64,000 nt of DNA from Cupriavidus basilensis OR16. Lineage in GTDB: Bacteria > Pseudomonadota > Gammaproteobacteria > Burkholderiales > Burkholderiaceae. The translations under genes were made by a program, and so were the position numbers. Shown here one piece after another: positions 45,305 through 53,476 of this stretch; within the stretch, counting starts at the first letter, position 1, and every line of letters starts with the position of its first letter. The stretch covers positions 30,891 through 94,890 of the forward strand of contig NZ_AHJE01000010.1 of NCBI RefSeq assembly GCF_000243095.1, read 5' to 3'. The notes under the pieces were generated by a model. It saw only the letters and a list, made by a program, of their open reading frames with translations, searched no databases and was not told the DNA's origin.

Positions 45305-45320
45305 TTCGGATATATCCGAA
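45305..45320. promoter_or_regulatory. Perfect palindrome TTCGGATATATCCGAA, LysR-type operator
   Basis: A 16-bp perfect palindrome sits 14 bases before the LysR gene start and about 90 bases before the divergent ureohydrolase gene. Its position and T/A-ended dyad suit the recognition site of the LysR protein. Confidence 0.65.
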
Positions 45321-45334
45321 GTAAAGGCCACCGC

Positions 45335-46250
45335 GTGAAACTCCGGGATGTGGACCTCAAGCTACTGGGAATCTTCGAGACCATCGTAGGCTGCGGTGGC
45401 TTCGCTGCCGCGCAATCCTTGCTGGGCATTGGCGCATCCAGCATCAGCGAGCACATGACGCAGCTGGAGACGCGACTAGGCGTGCGCCTGTGCGAACGCG
45501 GGCGCAGCGGCTTTCGCCTGACCGAGGAAGGCATGCAGATGCACGCTGCCGCACAGCGCCTGCTTGCCGCCGTCGACACCTTCCAGATGGAAGCCGGCAC
45601 CATCCGCAAGGAACTTCACGGCGTGCTTAGGCTCGGGCTGATCGAAGCCACGCTCACGGACCGTGGCGCCCCCCCAGCTCGCCGCCATCCGCGGCTTCGG
45701 CCAGGCCGCGCCAAAGGTGCAGCTCCATATCGAGATCGACTCGCCCAACCGGCTCGAGCAGCGCGTGCTGGACGGCAGCCTGCACCTGGCGGTGGGGCCG
45801 TTTCCCGAGCCCGTGGCCGGGCTGGAATACCGCGTGCTGTATCGCGAGGAGCAAGGCCTGTACTGCGCGTCACCGCACCCGCTCTTCTCGCATTCCGGCC
45901 AGAAAGGCCTGGCCGAGCAGGTGGCCGCGGCGAGCCTGGCAACACGCGGCTATCTCGGGCGGCAGGAGCTGGACCTGCTCGGCATGCAGGAAGGCGCGGC
46001 CATGGTGGACAACGTGGAAGGACGAGCCATGCTGATCCTGTCCGGCAACTACATCGGCTTCCTGCCCCCGCACTACGCCGATGCCTGGGTCGCACCCGGC
46101 CTGCTGCGCCGCATCGCGCCGGAGCGCTACAGCACGCACCTCGATTTCAAGATCATCACGCGGCGGGGCGCGCGCGCGACACGCACTGTGCTGGCGCTGA
46201 TCGAGCGGCTGGTGGAAGCGGCGGCAAACGCGGGCGAAGGGCGCACCTGA
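45335..46250 (+). pseudogene. LysR-type regulator with C7-tract frameshift
   Basis: The first frame starts with GTG (KLRDVDLKLLGIFETIVGCG) and holds the winged HTH (FAAAQSLLGIGASSISEHMT, LETRLGVRLCERGRSGFRLT). The effector domain (QLAAIRGFGQAAPKVQLHIE to VEAAANAGEGRT) is in the next frame. The break falls at a run of seven C (45669-45675); six C would join the frames into a normal 304-residue LysR protein. A homopolymer this length is prone to polymerase slippage and to sequencing error. It is divergent from the ureohydrolase gene and has a palindromic operator in front. Confidence 0.87.
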
Positions 46251-46363
46251 CCATCAGTTTTGAGGCCAGCGCGCCGGGCCAGCCGCGCTGGCAAACGCCC
46301 CGCCGCCGACTGCGCGGCTCGCGGGAATCGCCCTAGGCCCCGATTGACCCTGAAAGATCTTTT

Positions 46364-46387
46364 AATTGATATACAATTATATCAATT
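46364..46387. promoter_or_regulatory. AT-rich palindrome AATTGATAT-N6-ATATCAATT
   Basis: A perfect 9-bp inverted repeat with 6-base spacer, in a local AT-rich patch between the convergent LysR and proC genes. There is no obvious gene for it to control. It shares TTGATAT with the region in front of the FAD-oxidase gene (54941). Confidence 0.5.
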
Positions 46388-46500
46388 GGAATTTGCGCAA
46401 CCTCACACGAGCCACGCTCGCTCCAGCGGCCTCGGGGTGCGCAAAGACCACTCGCATTGGCCTTTCACGTTAATCCTTCAAAGACGCTCATCCTGTGTCA

Positions 46501-47319
46501 CTAGCTGGCAAGGTTTCCAAGGTCGACACTACGCCGCGCCGCGGCCTGGATAGCTTCGACGAACACCGCCTTGAGATTGCCTTTCTCCATGGCGTCGATG
46601 CCTGCGGCCGTGGTGCCGCCAGGCGAGGTCACCTGCTGGCGCAAGGTCGCAACGGCTTGCGTGCTGCCCTGCGCCAGCGCCGCGGCGCCGGCAAAGGTCT
46701 GGCGCGCGAGCTGTCGGCCCTGCGAGGCGGGAAGCCCCAGCTGCTCGGCAGCCTGCTCCATGGCCTCGATAAAGTAGAAGACGTACGCGGGGCCGCTGCC
46801 GGACAGCGCGGTGACCGCGTCCAGCTGGCTTTCCCGCTCGACCCATGTCACCTGCCCTACGGCGCTGGCGATGGTATCCGCGATCTTCCGGTCGGCTGAC
46901 GTCAGCGTGTCGGCCGACGCCATGCCCGTGATGCCCTGGCCAATGAGCGCCGGGGTGTTGGGCATCGCGCGCACCACGCGCTTGCAGCCGCCAAGCCAGT
47001 CTGACAGCGCGTCGAGCCGGATACCGGCGGCAACGCTGATCACCAACGAATCGCCAAGGCAGCCGCGCAAGGTAGCGCAGACGTCGCGCATGACCTGTGG
47101 CTTGACGGCGAGGACCACCACGTCGGCGTCTTGCATGGCCCGGTCAGCGGCGGCCATCGTCCGCAGGCCGTGCTCCTTGGCCAGGCGCTCGCGGGTGTCG
47201 CCCGCAGGATCGATGACTGTGATGTTCCTTGCGTCGGCGCCGTTTGCCAGCACGCCTGCAATGATGGCGCTGGCCATGTTGCCGCCACCGACGAACACGA
47301 TCTTTAGCTTGTTCGGCAT
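46501..47319 (-). CDS. proC: Pyrroline-5-carboxylate reductase
   Basis: A 272-residue cytoplasmic enzyme reducing pyrroline-5-carboxylate to proline with NAD(P)H. Dinucleotide motif VFVGGGNMASAIIAGVLANG, VVVLAVKPQVMRDV, VRAMPNTPALIGQGITGM, and the proC signature around SGSGPAYVFYFIEAMEQAAE and QQVTSPGGTTAAGIDAME. Start at 47319 follows GGAGTTGAAT. It has none of the usual yggS neighbour upstream, so it may be a second, pathway-dedicated copy next to the IclR gene; that is inference. Confidence 0.95.
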   Translation of the reverse strand: MPNKLKIVFVGGGNMASAIIAGVLANGADARNITVIDPAGDTRERLAKEHGLRTMAAADRAMQDADVVVLAVKPQVMRDVCATLRGCLGDSLVISVAAGIRLDALSDWLGGCKRVVRAMPNTPALIGQGITGMASADTLTSADRKIADTIASAVGQVTWVERESQLDAVTALSGSGPAYVFYFIEAMEQAAEQLGLPASQGRQLARQTFAGAAALAQGSTQAVATLRQQVTSPGGTTAAGIDAMEKGNLKAVFVEAIQAAARRSVDLGNLAS

Positions 47320-47430
47320 ATTCAACTCCAACCTCGTTTGCATCGGCCGAGCGATGCCACATTCCCCAGCGCGTTCACCATGGCTGATAGCCTGAGGCAC
47401 GCGTTGGCACGTAACACGAAAGGATCCACA

Positions 47431-48306
47431 GTGGAACCAAAATCAAATCGCACCCGCAAGCAGGCCACCCCGGGCACCCAAGACCAGCTAGCCGAGAACG
47501 ACAAGCAGCCGGAGCAGCAACCGGATCCCACCGATTCGCCGCTGTTTGTCGGCTCGGCCGCCAAGACCTTTCGCGTACTGCATGCGTTTGATGGGCCGAT
47601 CCGCCATATGACGCTGGCCGACATCGCCAAAGCCGCACAACTTGACCGCAGCGCGACGCAGCGCATTGTCTACACACTGGAAACGCTGGGCTACCTGCGC
47701 CGCATAGCCGAGACCAAGACCTATGGCCTCACGCCGAAGCTCTTGCAGTTTTCCTTCAATTACGTGCGTGCCAACGAGCTGATTGACAAGGCGTTGCCTT
47801 ACCTGCAGGACATCAACCGCACCGTCGGCGAAACGACCAACCTGCAGGAGTTGGATGGCCACGAGATCGTATTCGTCGCACGCTTCCTTAGCCGGCATCT
47901 GGTCAATATGGACATCGCGGTTGGCAGCCGCCTGCCCGCGTTCTGCACCTCTTCCGGCACGGCGATCCTGTCGCGCTTGCCAGAAGACGAATGCGACGCC
48001 ATCCTGACGGCTGTCGAGCGCATCGCCATTACGCCGTACACGGAGCTACACCTCGGAAAACTGCGCCGGCGCATCCAGCAGGCGGCGGAGAAAGGCTATG
48101 CGATCATTGCCAACGAGACGGTAATGGGCGATATCTCGGTGGCGGCACCCATCCTGGATCACCGCGGCCGCCCCGTTGCCGCTATCAATATCTCGGTGCC
48201 GACCTCCCGCTGGACCCCTGACAAGGTGGAGTCCGAACTCGCCAAGCACGTACAGGTGGCCGCGACCTCGGTCTCCAAGTCCAAGTTCACTGAATATGGG
48301 CGGTAA
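47431..48306 (+). CDS. IclR-family transcriptional regulator
   Basis: A 291-residue regulator. A charged N-terminal extension of about 45 residues is followed by the winged HTH (AAKTFRVLHAFDGPIRHMTL, DIAKAAQLDRSATQRIVYTL) and the GAF-like effector domain with GSRLPAFCTSSGTAILSRLP and KGYAIIANETVMGDISVAAP, the classical PcaR/PobR-type signature. GTG 47431 with AAAGGATCCACA is the likely start; ATG 47380 would add 17 residues. It precedes and points toward the minus-strand DapA/ABC/FAD-oxidase cluster, which it probably regulates. Confidence 0.9.
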   Translation: MEPKSNRTRKQATPGTQDQLAENDKQPEQQPDPTDSPLFVGSAAKTFRVLHAFDGPIRHMTLADIAKAAQLDRSATQRIVYTLETLGYLRRIAETKTYGLTPKLLQFSFNYVRANELIDKALPYLQDINRTVGETTNLQELDGHEIVFVARFLSRHLVNMDIAVGSRLPAFCTSSGTAILSRLPEDECDAILTAVERIAITPYTELHLGKLRRRIQQAAEKGYAIIANETVMGDISVAAPILDHRGRPVAAINISVPTSRWTPDKVESELAKHVQVAATSVSKSKFTEYGR

Positions 48307-48324
48307 GCCGCGGCCTGCGGCGCA

Positions 48325-49227
48325 TCAAGCGTACTCGTAGGCCTTCAGCAGACGCTCGAACTGCTCGCGCAGACGAGCGCTGGTCTGCGCGGCGGCCGGC
48401 AACAACGGCTCCAGCAGGTCGGGGGCGTCGACCCCGATCACCTGCAGCACAGACTTCATCGGCCCGGGATTGGTCTCGGAGAACACCAAGTCGATTAGCG
48501 GCATTAGTTGGCGATGCATCAGCAGCGCCTCGTGCATGTCCCCCTCACGCACAAGATCCATCAGTCGGCGCCAGGTCTTGGGCAGCATGGTGGCCGTGCT
48601 CAGCACCCCGCCGCGCGCACCAGCACCGATGTGCAGCGGGAACAGGGTGTCTTCGCCGCTCAGCAACGAGAAACTGTCGTCGACGCCGGCCACTGTCTTG
48701 AGGAAATGATAGAGGTCCGGGTTGCACGCCTTCATGCCGATGATCCGCTCGTGGCGCGACAGTTCGTGAATGACCAGGGGATCGATAGCGATCCGGGTGC
48801 GGTACGGGATCTCGTAGAGCAGGACCGGCAGCGGCGACTCGTCGGCAAACCGCATGAAGTAGTCACGGATGCCTTGCTGCGTGGGGTTCGTATAGTAAGG
48901 CGTCACCACCATGACCGCATCCACGCCAACGGCGGCGAAGTCGCGCGCGGCATCCAGCCCGTCGCGCAGGCCCGGCGTCAGCACACCGGCCACGACCGGC
49001 ATCCTGCCGGCAACGTGGGTGGTGGTCACTTCCGCCATCCGCACGCGCTCGCGCTGCGACAACGAGCCGAATTCGCCCGTGCCGCCCAGCGGCACCACAC
49101 CGTCCGCGCCCTGCCGGATCAGATAGTCGAGCAAGGTCCGGGTAGCGCCCTGGTGGACTGAGCCGTCGCGCTGGACCGGCGTGGGAATGGCGGCAAAAAT
49201 GCCTTGTACTTGCTTGGAATCAATCAT
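48325..49227 (-). CDS. DHDPS/N-acetylneuraminate-lyase family aldolase
   Basis: A 300-residue class-I aldolase or hydro-lyase. GIFAAIPTPVQRDGSVHQGA starts the TIM barrel; GGTGEF at residues 48-53, Y138 in LLYEIPYRT and the Schiff-base Lys K166 in IIGMKACNPD are the active-site positions. The family includes dihydrodipicolinate synthase, KDG and 4-hydroxy-2-oxo acid enzymes. Location at the end of a catabolic ABC operon argues for a sugar-acid or oxo-acid role rather than lysine synthesis. ATG 49227 is preferred over TTG 49269. Confidence 0.9.
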   Translation of the reverse strand: MIDSKQVQGIFAAIPTPVQRDGSVHQGATRTLLDYLIRQGADGVVPLGGTGEFGSLSQRERVRMAEVTTTHVAGRMPVVAGVLTPGLRDGLDAARDFAAVGVDAVMVVTPYYTNPTQQGIRDYFMRFADESPLPVLLYEIPYRTRIAIDPLVIHELSRHERIIGMKACNPDLYHFLKTVAGVDDSFSLLSGEDTLFPLHIGAGARGGVLSTATMLPKTWRRLMDLVREGDMHEALLMHRQLMPLIDLVFSETNPGPMKSVLQVIGVDAPDLLEPLLPAAAQTSARLREQFERLLKAYEYA

Positions 49228-49300
49228 CGTCTTGTGGGAGAGGTGCCGCACTGGCGGCTGGTTATTCAATAAAGGCTCGGTAAGAGCAAAAATGCGGGCT

Positions 49301-51100
49301 TCAGCGATCCGCGCTGCGCCGGCGCAGCCGGTCCGCGGCCATGATCACCACGGCAATAAAGACGAACAGCAGGCTCGACACCGCGGCGATCGTCGGCGAA
49401 ACGCTCAGGATCACTTCGTCCCAGAACTGCTTGGGCAGGGTCGAGTCCAGGCCGCCGGTCACGAACAGCGCGATGGTCAGCTCGTCAAAGGACGTCACGA
49501 AGGCAAACAGGAACGACGACAGCAGGCCCGCCCCCAGGATCGGGAACGTGACGTAGCGCATCGTCTGCCACGGGCGCGCGCCGAGACTCTGCGCCGCCTG
49601 GTCCAACCGGGTGTCGTAGTTTTTCAGCACGGCCATCATGGTCATCACCACATAGGGAATCGCCACGACGGTATGGCCAAGGATCAAGCCGGCCGCAGAA
49701 CCAACAAGGTTGAGCTTGGAGAAGAAGTAGAAGATGCCAACCGCCGTGATCATCCGGGGCACGATGATGGGCAGCAGGATGAACGCCAGCAGCGCAGCCT
49801 TCCACCGGATGTTCGAGCGCACCAGCAGGAACGCCGTGGGCGTGCCGATCAGCATGGCGAGGAATCCCGTGCCCACGCCGACGATCAGCGAGCGCACCGT
49901 GGCTTGCATCCACGTAGGCGACTCCCACACTTCGTTGTACCACTGCAGCGAGAACCCGCGCGGCGGCCAGTCAAGGCCGCTGCCGCCCGTGAACGAGATC
50001 GGGATCATCAGCAGCGCCGGCAAGGTCAGGAAAACGAGGATCAGGATCACCACCACCCACAGCAGCTTGCCGCCGCCCTCTTCCACACTTGCCGCCGTAC
50101 GGGCACGGCGCGGCAGCAAACGCCCCAGCCCGTCCGACAGCGTGGCCAGCACGCCCAGCAACCGGTAGCCGGCGCGCCGCAGCGGGCCACGGGTGCCGGA
50201 ATTGCGGCCTGCGGGCGCGGTGCCGCTGCCGGCCAGCGTCGACAGGCCAACCAGCTTGTCATAGACCACGAACACGATCAGCGCGGCGAACAGCAAGAGC
50301 ATCGAGATGGCACCGGCAAAGCCCCAGTTCATGGTTTGCTGGACCTGGTCGATGATGAGCTGCGTGATCATGGTTTCGCGGCGGCCGCCAAGCAGGGCAG
50401 GCGTGATGAAGAAACCAAGCGACGTAACAAAAACCATGATGCCCGCCGCCGCCACGCCCGGCATCGACAGCGGAAAGTAAACCAGCCAGAACGCCGTGCC
50501 CGGGCGTGCGCCCAGGGTCAGCGCGGCACGCGGCAGGCGCCTGTCGATATTCTCCATCACCGAGATCATCGTCAGGATGGCCAGCGGCATCATGGCGTGC
50601 ACCATCCCGACCATCACGGCTCCGAAGTTGTAGAGCAGATCAGCGGGCGCGTCCGTCACGCCGGCGGCTTGCAGCAACTGGTTGAGCACGCCGTTGCGGC
50701 CCAGCAGCACGATCCAGGAGAACATGCGGACCAGAAAGCTGGTCCAGAACGGCAACAGGATCCAGAACAGCAGCGAGCTCTTCGCCCTTGCGCCCGCGGC
50801 CGACGTCAGGTACGCCACCGGATAAGCGCCGACGATCGCCAGCAAGGTGGTCCAGCCTGCTATTTTCAGGGTGATCCACAGCACGTCCAGATAGACGGAC
50901 GAATGGAACAGGCGTGCATACAACTCGAGGGAAAGGCGGCCGTCCACCGACACGCTCATCCAGATCAGCTGCCCGACCGGGAACACCAGCATGACCAGCA
51001 GGAACAGGATGGTGGGCGCGCCGAGCAGGAAATCGCGATGCCACGCTGGCCGGCGCTTGGCCGCCAGCGTCGCGACCGCGCTCATGACTTGAGTGACCAT
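49301..51100 (-). CDS. Fused double permease of a spermidine/putrescine/iron-type ABC transporter
   Basis: A 599-residue protein containing two complete ABC permease domains. The first (about 20-285) resembles PotB, with EAA-like loop LPRAALTLGARPGTAFWLVY; the second (about 345-590) resembles PotC, with LDQAAQSLGARPWQTMRYVT. They are joined by a linker of about 55 residues (TLAGSGTAPAGRNSGTRGPL onward). PotB and PotC are usually separate genes, although fused forms exist for iron-type FbpB permeases. It follows the ATPase gene by 3 bases and pairs with the Tat-exported binding protein. Confidence 0.92.
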   Translation of the reverse strand: MVTQVMSAVATLAAKRRPAWHRDFLLGAPTILFLLVMLVFPVGQLIWMSVSVDGRLSLELYARLFHSSVYLDVLWITLKIAGWTTLLAIVGAYPVAYLTSAAGARAKSSLLFWILLPFWTSFLVRMFSWIVLLGRNGVLNQLLQAAGVTDAPADLLYNFGAVMVGMVHAMMPLAILTMISVMENIDRRLPRAALTLGARPGTAFWLVYFPLSMPGVAAAGIMVFVTSLGFFITPALLGGRRETMITQLIIDQVQQTMNWGFAGAISMLLLFAALIVFVVYDKLVGLSTLAGSGTAPAGRNSGTRGPLRRAGYRLLGVLATLSDGLGRLLPRRARTAASVEEGGGKLLWVVVILILVFLTLPALLMIPISFTGGSGLDWPPRGFSLQWYNEVWESPTWMQATVRSLIVGVGTGFLAMLIGTPTAFLLVRSNIRWKAALLAFILLPIIVPRMITAVGIFYFFSKLNLVGSAAGLILGHTVVAIPYVVMTMMAVLKNYDTRLDQAAQSLGARPWQTMRYVTFPILGAGLLSSFLFAFVTSFDELTIALFVTGGLDSTLPKQFWDEVILSVSPTIAAVSSLLFVFIAVVIMAADRLRRRSADR

Positions 51101-51103
51101 GGC

Positions 51104-52208
51104 TTACTCCGGGATCGCAACGGCATCTTCGGCCCGCCAGCACACGGTGAGCGTGTCGCCAGGAAGGTGGCGGCCAAGGCCGCCGCGGGTCAACTCAGCC
51201 ACTACCAGCGGCTGCTCTCCGGGCAGGACCAGGTAGGACTTGGTCACGCCGCCCGTCACGACGATATCCGTCAGCCGCGCCGAGAACGTGTTGAGCTCTT
51301 CCGTCGTGTCCGAGACATGGAGATTCTGCGGACGGATCATCACCTTGGTCCGGTCCCCAGGCCGGAAGGCGGCGCCATTGGCCAGCACCTTGCCGCGCGC
51401 GGGCAGCCCGTCGAAGCTGACGTCCAGCAGGCTGCCGTTCACCGCATCAACCGTGGCCGGCAGCAAGTTGGACTCGCCAAGGAAATCGGCCACGAAGGCG
51501 GTGTGAGGACGGAAGTAAAGATCCGCCGGGCTGCCGAGTTGCTCGATCTTGCCGCCGTTCATCAGGCAGATGCGATCGGACATCGTCATGGCCTCTTCCT
51601 GATCGTGCGTCACGTACACGATGGTGGTGCCGAGCTCGCGATGGATGCGCTTGATCTCAAGCTGCATCTGGTCTCGCAATTTAATTTCTTGTCGAGCGCG
51701 CCGAGCGGCTCGTCCATCAGGATGATGGAAGGACGGTAGACCATGCGCCCGAGAGCTCTTTGGGCAGGCGATGCGCGACGTGCGGCAGGTGCACGAGATC
51801 GAGCACGCGGCTGACCTCCTGCTCCGCCTGCCGTGCCGGCATCTTGCGCATCTTCAGCGGAAAGCCGATGTTCTCGGCGATCGTCATATGCGGAAACAGC
51901 GCATAGTTCTGGAACACCATGCCGATGTCCCGCTCATAGGGCGCGCCAAAGGTCACGTCGGCACCGTTGATGCGGATGCTGCCGCCGTCCGGCTGCGACA
52001 AGCCCGCAATCAGGCTCAACAGCGTCGTCTTGCCCGAGCCCGAGGGCCCAAGCAACGTCAGGAACTCGCCTTCCGGGACCGAGAGGTCGGTGGGCGCGAG
52101 CGCGATGAAATCGCCGTAGCGCTTGGACAGCTGCTTGGTCTGCAGCTTTTGTAGCTTGGTCTGTGTCTGTGTCTGTGTCTGTGTCTGTGTCTGTGTCTCT
52201 TGTGGCAT
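51104..52208 (-). pseudogene. ABC transporter ATPase (PotA type) lacking the signature motif, frameshifted
   Basis: Residues 1-25 carry a (Thr-Gln) repeat, then LSKRYGDFIALAPTDLSVPE, Walker A LLGPSGSGKTTLL, Q-loop MVFQNYALFPHMT. After LPKELSG the GQQQR signature and adjoining residues are missing (51742-51752), and the frame shifts. The Walker B segment YRPSIILMDEPLGALDKK is intact in another frame, followed by a 5-bp duplication AATTT-AATTT (51678-51687) that shifts to the last frame, RDQMQLEIKRIHRELG, VTHDQEEAM and the C-terminal TOBE domain. Such a protein cannot hydrolyse ATP normally, so the operon's transporter is probably dead. Confidence 0.88.
52160..52195. repeat. Six copies of the hexanucleotide TCTGTG
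   Basis: Perfect tandem TCTGTG x6 (plus a partial copy) in the first 20 codons of the ATPase gene, encoding Thr-Gln dipeptides on the minus strand. Length changes would keep the frame. Confidence 0.95.
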
Positions 52209-52252
52209 CACGCCCACCCTTTCTTGATATTGCCGAGGTCAACGCATGCGCT

Positions 52253-53341
52253 TTACTTCAGGATCCAGGCATTGAACTTCTCGAGCACCGGCCCTTGGTT
52301 CTTGACCCAGTAGCTGGCGTCGATCTTCACGCCACGCTTGATGTTGTCGGGATACGTGGGCAGCGTCACGGCGTGCTTGGCATCGATGTATTTGAAGGCG
52401 TCGGAATGCGTGACACCGGCTGCCAGGTATTGCGTGAGCTGCGCCTGGCGCTTGGGGTCAGAGGCAAACTTGATGAATTCGCGGCAGGCCGCCGCGTTGG
52501 GCGAACCCTTCAGGATGGTCCAGCTATCGACGCCCCAGAGATGCTGGTCCCAGCAGATCCCGACGGGCGCGCCGGCATCCATGGCGGCCTGCGCGCGGGA
52601 GATCCAGGTCGCGACCATGTCCACTTCGCCAGACTTGAGCATCTGCTCGACCTGGGCACCACCGCTCCACCAGACCGCGACGTTGGACTTCACCTTGTCG
52701 AGGCTTCGCAGCGCACGGTCCACGTCGCAGGGATAGACCGATGCAATTGCGACACCGTCCGCCATCAGTGCCTCCTCGATCGTGTCGAACGGATGCTTGC
52801 GCAGCGCGCGGCGCCCAGGAAAATCCTGCACATTCCACATGTCCTTCCATTGCGTGGGCGCCTTGCGGCCCTTGAACGCCTCGGTACGGTAGGCCAGCAC
52901 GGTGGTGTACACGTTGGTCCCGACGCCGTACGGCGACATGTACTGCGCAGGGATGCCCGCCACCACGGGATCCGCGCCCAACCCATGTTTCTCGAGATAA
53001 TCCTTGCCGTCGGTGGTCAGCACCTCGATCGCAGGCTGGCTGATCGATGCCATGTCCCAGCTGTAGTTTTTGGCATCCACCATGGTGCGGATCTGGGCGG
53101 TGGGCTCCGCATTGGAGGGCACGCCGACAACCTGGATACCGGTTGCCTTGGTGAACGGCTTGTAGAACACCTCGCCGTAGGCCTTGGTAAAAACGCCGCC
53201 GGAATCGCGCACGACGATGCGCTGCGAGGCTGCCTTGGCTGTTGTCCAGATGGCCGGCATGGCGAGTGCGGCTGTGCTGGCGCTCAGCAACTTGAAGGCG
53301 TCGCGGCGCGAAGGTTTGCTTGGCTTGTCGGCGTTGCTCAT
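52253..53341 (-). CDS. Tat-exported ABC substrate-binding protein (PotD/FbpA-like)
   Basis: A 362-residue periplasmic receptor. The N-terminus has the twin-arginine motif SRRDAFKLLSA, then a hydrophobic stretch and signal cleavage near TAKAA. The mature part (RIVVRDSGGVFTKAYGEVFY, FTKATGIQVVGVPSNAEPTA, YMSPYGVGTNVYTTVLAYRT, VWWSGGAQVEQMLKSGEVDM) fits the spermidine/putrescine/iron family 1 receptors. It is in the same direction as the ATPase and fused permease. Ligand unknown; Tat export suggests a folded, perhaps cofactor-containing or fast-folding form. Confidence 0.9.
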   Translation of the reverse strand: MSNADKPSKPSRRDAFKLLSASTAALAMPAIWTTAKAASQRIVVRDSGGVFTKAYGEVFYKPFTKATGIQVVGVPSNAEPTAQIRTMVDAKNYSWDMASISQPAIEVLTTDGKDYLEKHGLGADPVVAGIPAQYMSPYGVGTNVYTTVLAYRTEAFKGRKAPTQWKDMWNVQDFPGRRALRKHPFDTIEEALMADGVAIASVYPCDVDRALRSLDKVKSNVAVWWSGGAQVEQMLKSGEVDMVATWISRAQAAMDAGAPVGICWDQHLWGVDSWTILKGSPNAAACREFIKFASDPKRQAQLTQYLAAGVTHSDAFKYIDAKHAVTLPTYPDNIKRGVKIDASYWVKNQGPVLEKFNAWILK

Positions 53342-53412
53342 GACGGTACTCCTACTGGGACGGGGGTCGTGAAGAATAGAAACGGCGAAATGGCCTGGGT
53401 GGGCGGGGCCGG

Positions 53413-53476
53413 GGGAATCGGGGAACCAGGGAACCAGGGAACCAGGGAATCAGGGAATCAGGGAATCAGGGAATCA
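53413..53476. repeat. Eight 8-bp tandem repeats across the FAD-oxidase stop codon
   Basis: Contiguous units GGGAATCG, GGGAACCA x3 and GGGAATCA x4. On the minus strand the unit is TGATTCCC; the last codons of the FAD oxidase (CTG ATT CCC TGA) are the first unit. The array runs into the spacer before the binding-protein gene. Confidence 0.94.

Noticed and set aside
49181..51739. 852-codon plus-strand open frame opposite the fused permease
   Set aside because: Low-complexity Arg/Gln/His sequence without any fold signature; the minus strand encodes a recognisable permease.
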